DNA from: CBDEFX01 sp965237635
Lineage (GTDB): Bacteria > Chloroflexota > Dehalococcoidia > Lucifugimonadales > CAUZJF01
Assembly: GCA_965237635.1 (NCBI GenBank)
Contig: CBDEFX010000001.1
Coordinates: forward strand, 744,001-808,000
DNA: 64,000 nt
Direction: 5' to 3'
Position 1 is the stretch's first letter, and each line of letters opens with the position of its first letter. Both the position numbers and the translations under genes were made by a program. The notes beneath the pieces were generated by a model, which did no database searches, was not told where the DNA came from, and saw only the letters and a list, made by a program, of their open reading frames with translations. Below, one piece after another: positions 18,421-26,533 of this stretch.

Positions 18421-18583
18421 TGATTCCCTCGTAAAAACCCGTTTTGAGCAAGTTCCAGCGATTTAGCACATCTGAGCGCTACCGTATGTTGGGGTAGTAT
18501 ACGGAACAGAGACTGTATATTGTACCCAGGTGTGGGTACGTTTGTTCTAATTCGACCTGCACAGACTTTTTACGAGAGAATCA
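18421..18583. mobile_element. 163-bp MITE, copy 2
   Basis: Same 163-bp sequence and orientation as copy 1, with about five base differences. Flanked by ACGT on both sides (18417-18420 and 18584-18587). Inserted 215 bp from copy 1 in the same gene. Confidence 0.93.
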
Positions 18584-19206
18584 ACGTTGGCAATGGGACG
18601 GCTAAGCTCCTGCCACAGGCGGGCGTAGCCATCAACAAGCAGGAAGTTGGGGTTCCCCGGCCTGGAAGCTCCGCTTATGGGGTCTCGCTGGCTATCCTGA
18701 AGGTGCCAGATCTCGGAGGCGTTCCGGACACTCAGCTCTTCGGGCGGGATCGGAGCCGATATACTAAACCACACTTCGGCAGCCTCCAGGACAGCACCAG
18801 TGAGTCCCCCGCCCAGTAGCGCGTCGCGCAGACTCACGTCGTCCGGGTTACGGATACTCATCAACTCATCGAGGCGCGCTTGGGCCTCCTCGCCGATAGG
18901 GTCACCGTCTAGAAGCCACTCGCCCCCTCGAAAGATTGGGGTGCTTTGTCTCGCGTACTCTATGTAGTGGGTCCTGAGACCGAATTTTGCGACGAACTCC
19001 CATGTCATAACCGTTGGGCCTTGGTTCTGCTGAGCCGCACGCTCGACGGGCGTGCCGTCTGACAGGGGGACGGTGTCAGTTCGCCCCCCAATGCGGTCTC
19101 GCGCCTCCAAGAGGAGGACGTCCCTTCCTGCCTCATGGAGGGTCACTGCGGCGAGGAGACCTGCCGGTCCAGCACCGATCACGATGGCGTCGTATAGTTG
19201 CGACAC
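18584..19206 (-). pseudogene. N-terminal fragment of the amine oxidase
   Basis: About 208 residues. It carries the FAD dinucleotide-binding motif GAGPAGLLAA at residues 12-21 and the following LLLEARDRIGGRTDT, then a helical region. The frame runs into the MITE and ends after about 11 foreign residues. GTG start with AAGGAGAC 6-8 bases upstream. Repeat copy D lies directly upstream. Confidence 0.88.
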
Positions 19207-19216
19207 TATGTCTCCT

Positions 19217-19309
19217 TCTTAGTCGCAGCCATTGGCAAGAGAAATTACCTGGGGGCTATATCTAGATATCTCTCGATCCCATATCGTTTGCCAATGGGGA
19301 TTCTGGCAA
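19217..19309 (-). repeat. 93-bp TTGCCAGAATC repeat, copy D (diverged)
   Basis: On the minus strand it starts TTGCCAGAATCCCCATTGGC and contains AGATATC, CCCCCAGGTAATT and TCTCTTGCCAATGG. The last 15 bases no longer match and merge into the ribosome site of the amine oxidase gene. Orientation relative to the downstream gene is the same as in copies A-C. Confidence 0.6.
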
Positions 19310-19513
19310 TCCAAGTTCCCGCCCGGGTCTCGCATCCATAAGAGGTCCCGCTAGCCAGCTATCATGAGGTGTACTGTGCGCTAGGCGCGTGGGGCGAAGG
19401 GTGGGTGGTGTTGGGCTGGGAGCCCCTTCGCGGCTGTACTTCGGTGCGAATCGAACCCTTCTCCAGGATTCGTGGTGCCGTGCAGATAGCGGCCGACCCT
19501 CAGCAGCTACTAG

Positions 19514-21451
19514 CTACCAGTCAACCTGCTCTCCCGACACGAACCGCTCGATCTTCCGCCAGCGTGGGGAGTCATGCCGGTAGCGCTCACGCTGGTACAG
19601 GGGGTAATAGCGGCCGGGCGGGTCTATGGACACTACCTCATTTCCCTTGCGCACCAGGGTGTACGGCTCCTTCTCGATGTATACCACGTCCGTGCGCTCG
19701 CCGATGGAGAAAGTCAAAGTGGCTATGTCTAATGGCCTTACCTGGCCAATCTGGGCGTACCGTCCATCCCAACCAAGACGGCGCTGCTCACCGTTGACCT
19801 CGCAACGCGTCTCAGCGGGCGTAACCCACTCGGGGATCCGAATCTCAAGGTCCACCGCCTGCTTGACCCTTACGTCAACCCTGCCCTGGTACGGGATGTA
19901 GCTGTCAACATCCGCCCACGGCGAGGCACGGTTCAGGAGCAGGTTAACGCGCAGCTTCCCGTCTTGATGGCGCAGGACCCGCTCCCAGGTCCAGTATAGC
20001 GCCTGCGCCCCGGTTACCGTGCAGCATTGCATGGTGCCGTATTGGTCGCGAATGCCCCAGTCGTTGGCGGCTGGCCAGCCCGCGAAGGCCCCCAGGCTGC
20101 GCTCCGCTACCCGGTCCGCATTGACGTAAGGGTCTATGGACGGAGGAGCCGTGTCCGAATCAACGTAAGGGTTTATGGACGGAGGAGCCGTGGGTCCCGT
20201 TTTGATCAAGTCTGCACGCGGAAGGCGATGCACCCAGTCGGTGGACGTGAGCTGCCCTTCGACGAGCATGTTGCGTATCCAGCGGTCGGCGTCGTCCCAG
20301 TAGTCACCGGTCCCCGCCTCGGACAGCTTCAGCGCCAGGGCGACCATGTCGCTGACCTCACAGATCTCCGAGCCATGCGTCCTGTAACTGTTCAGGTGCT
20401 CCGGGAAGTACCCGATCAGAGAGCCGCCGGGAGTCTTCATCCACTCGTCCCATCCACGCTGCTCTAGGTTGGCTCCCGAGTCTCTTGCCCACTCGAAGCT
20501 GCGCGCCACGAACTCCATCAGCTCATCGTCCTCAGCTGTCTGAGCATACTCCAGCATCGCCAGCAGGGCCTGTGAGTGAGCGTGGAAGTGGGCCATGAGA
20601 GGATTGCCTGGGGTCGAGTGGAAGGCGCCATCGGGGCCGTAGAAGCTGCGCCGCGTGTAGTTGATGACCTTGTGGGCCAGCGCCATCGCAGGGTCGTAGC
20701 CCAGGAGGCGATAGGCGTACACCAGACCGTGGGGCACCCGCGAGATCTCGGCACTCTCCCAGGGGGTGGGCACCTTGCCGTCCGGTGGAACTCCCTTTTT
20801 GGTAAGGTGGGCCGTCGGCCAAAAGTAGGCGAAGTCCCCGGCGTCGACGGCCAGCTCGATGAGCCCGTCCACCAGGCGACGAGTGGCGTCCCGCCACAGC
20901 GGACCGCCGTCCCTCCAGGCGAACAGGGACATGGTCCTCAGCATAGGGCCGTTGCCCATCGCGGATATCTGCTGGTCCCCGTGAACGCGGTAACCGGAGT
21001 CATCTATGACGCCCCCTACTTCCCAGTTGGCCCAGGGGCGCCCACGAATCGGGGTGTAGACTAGCCCGTCGGGGCCCTGCATCTTGAGCGCGACCTCCAT
21101 CCAGCGGCGGTCGACCTCGCTGTTCTGCTCGCTGCCCGTCATGATGCGCATGAGGGGCACGGACTCCATGTAATTTGCCAAAGTGGCACCGTGCCAGGAG
21201 GTGTGGAGCATCACCGGCGGGTTATCGCGCAAGCCGATGATATAGTACGGCTCGTAGTCGGCCTGGGGGTCGGTGGCCTCGGTCATATTGTGGAGGGCCA
21301 GCCGGGCACGCTCTTGTAGCTCCAGGGTGTCGGGCACCCTGGCCTCGTACCGCTCGCCTTCGTATGGAGGCATCTCGAAGTCGGGGATGTCTGATGTGAT
21401 GTAGCCGATCGGGTCGCCGGGCTTCCAGTTCTCATGCTCCGTTGCCGTCAT
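19514..21451 (-). CDS. Glycoside hydrolase-like protein, GH127/beta-L-arabinofuranosidase type
   Basis: A 645-residue protein with a long (alpha/alpha)-type helical region (about 50-430) and a C-terminal beta domain. HGDQQISAMGN, HFHAHSQALLAMLEYA and the MQCCTVTGAQALYWTWERVL segment (about residues 487-506) resemble the cysteine-containing active-site region of GH127/DUF1680 proteins. The C-terminal IRIPEWVTPAETRCEVNG is also typical of that family. A linker at about 440-470 is duplicated (TAPPSINPYVDSD then TAPPSIDPYVNAD; DNA about 20121-20190). No signal peptide, so probably cytosolic. Substrate unknown. Confidence 0.65.
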   Translation of the reverse strand: MTATEHENWKPGDPIGYITSDIPDFEMPPYEGERYEARVPDTLELQERARLALHNMTEATDPQADYEPYYIIGLRDNPPVMLHTSWHGATLANYMESVPLMRIMTGSEQNSEVDRRWMEVALKMQGPDGLVYTPIRGRPWANWEVGGVIDDSGYRVHGDQQISAMGNGPMLRTMSLFAWRDGGPLWRDATRRLVDGLIELAVDAGDFAYFWPTAHLTKKGVPPDGKVPTPWESAEISRVPHGLVYAYRLLGYDPAMALAHKVINYTRRSFYGPDGAFHSTPGNPLMAHFHAHSQALLAMLEYAQTAEDDELMEFVARSFEWARDSGANLEQRGWDEWMKTPGGSLIGYFPEHLNSYRTHGSEICEVSDMVALALKLSEAGTGDYWDDADRWIRNMLVEGQLTSTDWVHRLPRADLIKTGPTAPPSINPYVDSDTAPPSIDPYVNADRVAERSLGAFAGWPAANDWGIRDQYGTMQCCTVTGAQALYWTWERVLRHQDGKLRVNLLLNRASPWADVDSYIPYQGRVDVRVKQAVDLEIRIPEWVTPAETRCEVNGEQRRLGWDGRYAQIGQVRPLDIATLTFSIGERTDVVYIEKEPYTLVRKGNEVVSIDPPGRYYPLYQRERYRHDSPRWRKIERFVSGEQVDW

Positions 21452-22425
21452 TCAATCTCCTCGTACTTGCGGGTCATATGTTTACGCCACGTTGGCCTGT
21501 CTGTGCACTAGGTAGGTCGCGGCCTCTGCACAGTTTCCCCGCTGCGACCTCGCGCCTCTCAGAACCCTTGGGCTCAGTGAAGTCGAAGCGCCGTCTGGTC
21601 TCGGAGTATATACTATCGTCGGATTCGTTCCTGGAGCCCCCTCCTTGGCGACGATCACCAAATAATCGACCACTTGTTTGATCGGCTGGCCGCCCAAGCT
21701 GTTCCAGCTAGCTATCATCCCGTCTGTTTGGCGAGGATTTGACTGTGCCAACGTCCCTCGTAGGTGCAACCACGTGCTACATGCATTCCGATTGAGCGCC
21801 GACGCTCACTAGCGTCTGGGTCGGATTCCATGCGTTGCTTGCTCGGCAAGTAACCCGGTGCGTGATCCCCTGCTTCACGGGTGCTTCATTGGTGCGTCAT
21901 TTGCACCGCAGTTGCACCGCAGTTGGATCGCATTACGATCGCGTTGTCCGTAGCTGCGCCCTATCTAGGGGCGTTTTTTTCATTCTGCTACAGTTTGTAG
22001 CTGGATCGGGGTATTTGACTGCGCATATTCAAACTCAGACGACACAGGTTATCTGGGTGGGCCCACAAAGGAGTTGTGCTCGGCCCACGGCGGGCGGCCA
22101 AAAAAAGTGGGGTAAATGCGTAGCTGGACCGAACCTATGGTCCGGTCGATCAAACAAGTGGTCATTTGTTAGGTAAACGGGGAGTTAGGCTCTCCCCCGT
22201 CTCCACCACGAACACGGGGATCAGTCAGCCTCTAGTAAGCGACTCACGTCGACGGCGCCGAGTGTAGCAAATCCAAGTCCTTTTGGTACGGCTGATATTA
22301 CGGCTCGTGGTAGCTACGACGCAAGACGGCCCCCTTTTGGAGCATAGGTACTATAGCAGGTGCGGAACAGCAGGCTGGGGCGGTGCTTCGCTATGGCGGG
22401 TGGAACGGACAGGACCGAGCCGCAG
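21452..22425. other. Long non-coding stretch next to a recombinase remnant
   Basis: I see no convincing gene. Points of note are the tandem TTGCACCGCAG repeat at about 21902-21924, a GATCGCATTACGATCGC inverted repeat just after it, and at 22179-22208 a structure like the 3' end of a tmRNA or tRNA: a GGGAG/CTCCC arm with a 7-nt loop followed by CCCGTCTCCACCA. The latter may mark an old integration site. ORFs here look like chance frames. Confidence 0.4.
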
Positions 22426-22875
22426 CTATGAGAAGGCGGCCTCGAACACGCGTTCGGTACGTTCCTGTTGTTTCCGGTCAGGACCAGGCGTAAGAGATAC
22501 GCCGGAGCCGGCACGGGTGGTTGCCAGATGGAAGACCGGCCTGAACGGAGCTTTGGGCTTGATGGCGACGACCGAACGGGCGTCTTTCGTGTCAACGTAA
22601 ACGGCGTCCAGCATGGCCACCAACAGCTTCCGCCGCTCTTCCATGTTGGCACCAGCCCATAGCTCAGGCAGCCTCTCTATCAGCTTCCCCGCCTCTGCGG
22701 CAGCGGCAGCCTTTGGCACAACGAGGGACTCGAGCTCCATCTCCAGGTTCCGCTTCTGCCGCTTATACTCCTGGTCGTCATAAACTCCATCGACATAGGT
22801 CTTGGCGAGTCTCCGAAGCCTCTCCTGAACCTTTCGCCGCTTGGCTTGGACTACTTCGACTAAGGTGGACCCCAT
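22426..22875 (-). pseudogene. C-terminal remnant of a large serine recombinase
   Basis: About 149 residues. KRRKVQERLRRLAKTYVDG, YDDQEYKRQKRNLEMELESL and LPELWAGANMEERRKLLVAMLDAVYVD match the coiled-coil and C-terminal region of large serine recombinases (resolvase/integrase type). The following IKPKAPFRPVF segment is also characteristic. The catalytic N-terminal domain and zinc domain are missing; the IS3 element starts about 25 bp upstream of the fragment and probably removed or displaced them. Non-functional as it stands. Confidence 0.7.
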
Positions 22876-22877
22876 TA

Positions 22878-23813
22878 TTAAGACAGCACGAGGGCTAAAT
22901 TAAGAGAGTCTCCCACCCCTGCGCTAGGTTTCACCAAGCCCGATGGCAGCCCTGCTTCTTCAGCTGCTGCTCCCCTTTCTTCCTGGCCATGTTGGTACAC
23001 CTCTGCTGGGGTCCGGTAGCCCAAAGCCTGGTGAGGCCTCTGCCGGTTGTAGAACTCCAGGTAGGCATTGATCCCAGTTCGGGCCTCGGCGACGGTCTGG
23101 TAAGCTTTCAGATACACCTCCTCGTACTTGATGCTCCGCCACAGCCGCTCCACGAAGATGTTGTCCAGGTACCTACCCTTACCATCCATGCTGACCTGGA
23201 CCCTCTGCTCCTGCAACGTCTGGGTAAAGGCCTCACTGGTGAACTGACTCCCCTGGTCGGTGTTGAATATCTCCGGTCGTCCCTTACCCAGGGCTTCCTC
23301 CAACGCCGCCACGCAGAAGCTGGTGTCCATGGTGTTGGAGAGCTTCCAGGCCAGCACGTGCCGGCTGTGCCAGTCCATGATGGCCACCAGGTACAGGAAG
23401 CCCTTCGGCATGGGGATGTAGGTGATGTCCGCGGCCCAGACCTGGTCGACCCGATTAACCTCCACTCCCTTCAGCAGATAGGGAAAGATCCGGTGTCCCG
23501 GCGCTGGTTTGCTGGTGTTGGGACGCCGGTAGATGGCTTCCAGACCCATCAACCGCATCAGCCTTCGAACCCTTTTTCGGCTCACCAGATAGCCCTGTTG
23601 CAGCAGCCAGGCCTTCATCTTCCTGGAGCCGTAGAAGGGGGTCTTCAAATACTGACGGTCCATCAGGGCCATCAACTCCAGGTCTTCTGCCCTGGTCGGT
23701 ACCGACCGGTAGTACACCGAGGCCCGGCTGACGTCCAGCAGGATACATTGACGCACCAAAGACAGCTGCTGGTGGTCTCGGTCTATCATGGCTCGCCGTA
23801 TGCTGCGACTCAT
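22878..23813 (-). CDS. IS3-family transposase OrfB
   Basis: 311 residues with an N-terminal HTH_21 region and the rve integrase core. DITYIPMPKGFLYLVAIMDWHSRHVLAWKLS contains the first Asp, EIFNTDQGSQFTSEAF the second, and DNIFVERLWRSIKYEEVYL the Glu. The ATG overlaps the end of OrfA by 4 bases, so it is expressed by coupling or by the frameshifting known for IS3. Intact. Confidence 0.93.
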   Translation of the reverse strand: MSRSIRRAMIDRDHQQLSLVRQCILLDVSRASVYYRSVPTRAEDLELMALMDRQYLKTPFYGSRKMKAWLLQQGYLVSRKRVRRLMRLMGLEAIYRRPNTSKPAPGHRIFPYLLKGVEVNRVDQVWAADITYIPMPKGFLYLVAIMDWHSRHVLAWKLSNTMDTSFCVAALEEALGKGRPEIFNTDQGSQFTSEAFTQTLQEQRVQVSMDGKGRYLDNIFVERLWRSIKYEEVYLKAYQTVAEARTGINAYLEFYNRQRPHQALGYRTPAEVYQHGQEERGAAAEEAGLPSGLVKPSAGVGDSLNLALVLS

Positions 23814-24150
23814 AGACCGGACCTTTCCGACAAAAAATCGCGTTCCACCTTCAGCTGGCCGATGTGCCGGTAGAGGTGGTTAATCTGAGCTTCCTTGGCT
23901 TTCTCCTGGGATTTCTGATTGGTGGCAAATAGCTCCGGGGCTCCTTCCGCCAGGGCCCTTTTCCAGGCGTGAATCTGACTGGGATGGACCTCAAATCGGC
24001 TGGCCAGCTGGGCGATGGTCTCTTCCCCCGCAAGGGCGGCCAAGGCCACCTTGGCCTTGAACGCCGGACTGTGCTTATTCCTCGTCTGCTTCATGTCCTG
24101 CTCCTCCACGTCGGTTAGTTGCCGGTTATTTTAGGAGCTGGACTCTCTCT
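22901..24150 (-). mobile_element. IS3-family element
   Basis: About 1.25 kb. The left end TAAGAGAGTCTCCCACCCC and the right end read in reverse (AAGAGAGAGTCCAGCTCC) form imperfect inverted repeats. It contains overlapping orfA and orfB. I cannot fix the exact boundaries or a 3-4 bp duplication. It disrupts a recombinase gene on the left. Confidence 0.8.
23810..24109 (-). CDS. IS3-family transposase OrfA
   Basis: 99 residues. KHSPAFKAKVALAALAGEETIAQLASRFEVHPSQIHAWKRAL is the HTH_Tnp_1 (IS3/IS911) DNA-binding domain, followed by the leucine-zipper-like RHIGQLKVERDFL helix. The stop overlaps the OrfB start. Confidence 0.93.
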   Translation of the reverse strand: MEEQDMKQTRNKHSPAFKAKVALAALAGEETIAQLASRFEVHPSQIHAWKRALAEGAPELFATNQKSQEKAKEAQINHLYRHIGQLKVERDFLSERSGL

Positions 24151-24180
24151 TAGCCAGTTGTCTAGTTTTTGGGTACCACC

Positions 24181-24453
24181 TCAGGTGGCGCCTTTATCGA
24201 CCATCCATGTTGAGATCGTGAACCGCTTTCCTGCTCCAGAAACAGTTAACAGCACAGCGAGGTGTCCGAAGCTATTGTTACGCACCATCGCAGTTCTAGC
24301 CTGCTGATAGTCTGGGTCTGAAAGTAGTGCCTTAACTGCCAAATACGTTCCAGGCTCCTCCTTCCTGAGATTTCTTACTACCCAAGGTTCAGAAAGGCCA
24401 GACCATAGAACCGCATCTCTGCGGATTGGCAATCGTATTGTCCGTTCTCCCAT
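24181..24453 (-). CDS. Small hypothetical protein
   Basis: A possible 90-residue product, MGERTIRLPIRRDAVLW at the start, with ATG at 24453. No family recognised; composition is plausible for protein but no ribosome site stands out. It ends about 30 bp from the IS3 right end, so it may be a fragment of the gene the IS3 hit. Confidence 0.25.
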   Translation of the reverse strand: MGERTIRLPIRRDAVLWSGLSEPWVVRNLRKEEPGTYLAVKALLSDPDYQQARTAMVRNNSFGHLAVLLTVSGAGKRFTISTWMVDKGAT

Positions 24454-24774
24454 AGGTTCCCCGGGTTCACCTCTCTGGTTTTTCCAACTCAGAGTTTAGC
24501 CTGTTCTGAGGCCAGTCCGTTAGGGTTGCTACGCTCGTTGTCCAACCCTTTGATATCAGAGAATGGGAAACCGATTGCAGGCGCGTCTTCACCGGATATA
24601 CGCCGCCGAAAGCTCTCTTCAGTTCAGAGCAGCACGCCGTTCTTAACTTCCCCTCAAGCTACCAGCACGGCCTCCTTGTCCTCATAGCCTCTGGCCATTA
24701 CACGGTCTCCTCGCCGATACAACATGGGGCTCCTCCCACTTTTTGTTCCCATGTTACTGAGTGCCAAGGTGTCG
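24454..24774. other. Intergenic stretch, nothing recognised
   Basis: About 320 bp between a doubtful ORF and the hydrolase stop codon. No RNA gene, repeat or terminator is evident. Confidence 0.4.
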
Positions 24775-25431
24775 TCAGCGCCCCAGCCACTCTAGCATCG
24801 CTCCAACCGCCTCTGCCCACACGTCCTCCGAAGTCCGGCCACTTGACTTCAGAACGCGAAACCCGTGATCGGCGCCGTCCAGCGAATGCACCCTCGAGTC
24901 TTGCACCTTGGAGGCCGCTTCCTTGAGCTCGTCGGGGGATGCGAAGGCGTCTCGGGTGCCGGAGCAAAAAAGCGTTGGCACCCGGACCTCTGGGAGATGC
25001 TGGTCACGCCGCTTGTCCGGGTTGCCTGGTGGGTGTAGCGGGTATGCGAACAGCGCTAGGGCGTCTACCGCTGTGCCCTGCGCGACGACTTGAGAGGCGA
25101 TCCTACCTCCCATCGATCTCCCTCCAACAACCAGTCTGAGGTCGGTCGAATGGAGGCTGTCGATGACGGCTCGCCAGGTCTGCTCGAGCACGTGCGGAGG
25201 GTCTGGTCGCCTTCGTTTGGCCTCGGCATAAGGAAAGTGAAAACGGACCGTCGCAGTCCCCTGGGCAGCCAAGCGCTTGGAGGCGAAAGCCCCGAACCGA
25301 TCGTTGACGTTGGAACCGGCACCCGGGGCGTAGACGAATAACCAGCCGGAATTCGGGGAGTCCGGCGCTGTACGGACCGCCGCCACAGTGCCGTGACCTG
25401 GGACCGGTATCTCAAATCTTTCGTCGGTCAT
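24775..25431 (-). CDS. Alpha/beta hydrolase, KANL3/Tex30-like dienelactone-hydrolase fold
   Basis: 218 residues, the usual length of the small KANL3/Tex30 (DUF1749/DLH-like) group. YAPGAGSNVND forms the oxyanion-loop strand. GGRSMGGR gives the nucleophile Ser at about 106, CSGTRDAFAS the Asp at about 161, and DGADHGF the His at about 190, so the triad is complete. Substrate is unknown; ester or thioester hydrolysis is inferred. No signal peptide. TTCTGGCAAT directly before the ATG resembles the right end of the 93-bp repeat. Confidence 0.78.
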   Translation of the reverse strand: MTDERFEIPVPGHGTVAAVRTAPDSPNSGWLFVYAPGAGSNVNDRFGAFASKRLAAQGTATVRFHFPYAEAKRRRPDPPHVLEQTWRAVIDSLHSTDLRLVVGGRSMGGRIASQVVAQGTAVDALALFAYPLHPPGNPDKRRDQHLPEVRVPTLFCSGTRDAFASPDELKEAASKVQDSRVHSLDGADHGFRVLKSSGRTSEDVWAEAVGAMLEWLGR

Positions 25432-25553
25432 ATTGCCAGAAACTACTGAATGTAGACAACGGTTCGCTAGCTCTGATAGAGCACCGCATCACGGCTCTGA
25501 CCAAAGAGTTATCGAGGTATCGCCGTCGTCCATTGCTGGCGGTCGCTCGCCCC

Positions 25554-26147
25554 CTAGGCACAGGTGTCAAGTCTAACGCCCTTCATCAAATATCGTGGGC
25601 CACCCGCGTCTCTTCCAGGTCCCTCTTCGACCGTGATGCAGATCTGAGGATCGACCTCCAACGCTATTTGACCTGAGTCTTTGAGCGTCCACGTCTGAAG
25701 TCCTGCCTCCCTACATTCCGCAAGATGGAGCCGAGCCCCGATCGAGCTATCCTCTGCCTGCAGGCAGAGCTGATAGTGAGGCATGCGTATCACGCCGCTT
25801 GCGGCAGCGGTCAAGTCAAACCGTCCGTCCTGGTTCCATATCCCGTGCTTGCACGTATGCACCTGCAGCGGACTCTCTATTCGAACGCCTGCCATGTGAC
25901 CTGGAATGTCCAAACAGTAACCTCGTGCTTCGTCAAGCGGCGCGATTACCCGCAAGAACGCATCTTGATCGTTCACCTGCTCCGATTCTGCCGCCTCAGT
26001 CGTGGCCCCTATAACCGTGGGACTCGGTGACTCAGGACTTCCTATGGGTTCAGGTGGAGGCGTCGGGTCGGCGGTGCCGGTGCAAGCAGCCAGGACCAGC
26101 CACGACGTCAAGATCAGCAACCAGACGGTCCGTATGCTACGGGTCAT
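25554..26147 (-). CDS. Lipoprotein with ricin-type lectin-like domain
   Basis: About 197 residues from the ATG at 26147, chosen because MTRSIRTVWLLILTSWLVLAAC is a perfect lipoprotein signal with Cys at 22. A Pro/Ser/Thr-rich linker follows (DPTPPPEPIGSPESPSPT). The rest has repeated YCLDIPG, QVHTCKHGIWNQDGRF, YQLCLQAED and LQTWTLKDSGQI motifs, like the QxW repeats of ricin B-type beta-trefoil carbohydrate binding domains. Probably anchored outside the membrane and binding glycans. The longer frame from 26216 adds a non-signal extension. Confidence 0.68.
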   Translation of the reverse strand: MTRSIRTVWLLILTSWLVLAACTGTADPTPPPEPIGSPESPSPTVIGATTEAAESEQVNDQDAFLRVIAPLDEARGYCLDIPGHMAGVRIESPLQVHTCKHGIWNQDGRFDLTAAASGVIRMPHYQLCLQAEDSSIGARLHLAECREAGLQTWTLKDSGQIALEVDPQICITVEEGPGRDAGGPRYLMKGVRLDTCA

Positions 26148-26319
26148 AACGGCGGTGCCCTTTGGGTGAGCGGCCAGTCCTCCTTCCCAACGGACGGATT
26201 CGTTCGTCGGAATCAAGAGACCTCCCTATGACTGTTAGAGGAGGTCCCGTTCGAGCTTGGTTGCTGTCAAACCCGTCGAAACTGGTGAGTGATGCGCTCG
26301 CGGCGGCTTGAAAGACTGG

Positions 26320-26391
26320 TCGGGGTGGCCGGGATCGAACCGGCGACCTCCTGGTCCCAAACCAGGCGCCCTACCGCTGGGCCACACCCCG
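26320..26391 (-). tRNA. tRNA-Pro (TGG)
   Basis: The minus strand folds as a cloverleaf: acceptor CGGGGTG/CACCCCG, D-arm GCCCAGCGGTAGGGC, anticodon arm CCTGG-TTTGGGA-CCAGG with anticodon TGG, and T-arm GCCGG-TTCGATC-CCGGC. CCA is not encoded. Confidence 0.95.
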
Positions 26392-26533
26392 TCGTCGCAT
26401 TGATGATACGTGCTGACATCCTGGATGACAAGGACAGTTGCGGCTTTGCGTTGCAACGCCGTTTAATGTACCATGTGAATGTAGACTCGGTGACCAGCTC
26501 TAGGCTCAACGTCTCAGCGTTCTGGAGTATGGA

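Larger units (their letters stand above)
14386..19206 (-). pseudogene. Flavin amine oxidase gene split by two MITEs, an IS256 and a frameshift
   Basis: Pieces in gene order are 19206-18584, 18416-18206, 18038-17880 and 14767-14386, keeping one copy of each target duplication. The N-terminus YDAIVIGAGPAGLLAAVTLHEAGRDVLLLEARDRIGGR is the FAD-binding motif. The C-terminus contains WASDPWVMGAQSSVPVG and PPLFWAGEATHTRGHAGCIHGALETGRRAA, the second flavin-binding signature of monoamine oxidases. Junctions restore PIANVIHLRMP, GGVIKVIAEFRRP and MGIPHVKDATGD in frame. One surplus G in the G7 run near 18346-18352 shifts the frame; without it the gene is exactly 458 codons including stop. GTG start at 19206 with AAGGAG upstream. 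Confidence 0.9.

Noticed and set aside
21482..21769. A 95-residue minus-strand frame
   Set aside because: No ribosome site, no recognisable motif and low-complexity composition.
25434..25444. TTCTGGCAATATG before the hydrolase start as a fifth 93-bp repeat
   Set aside because: Only the last dozen bases match; the expected start and inner blocks are absent about 90 bp further out.
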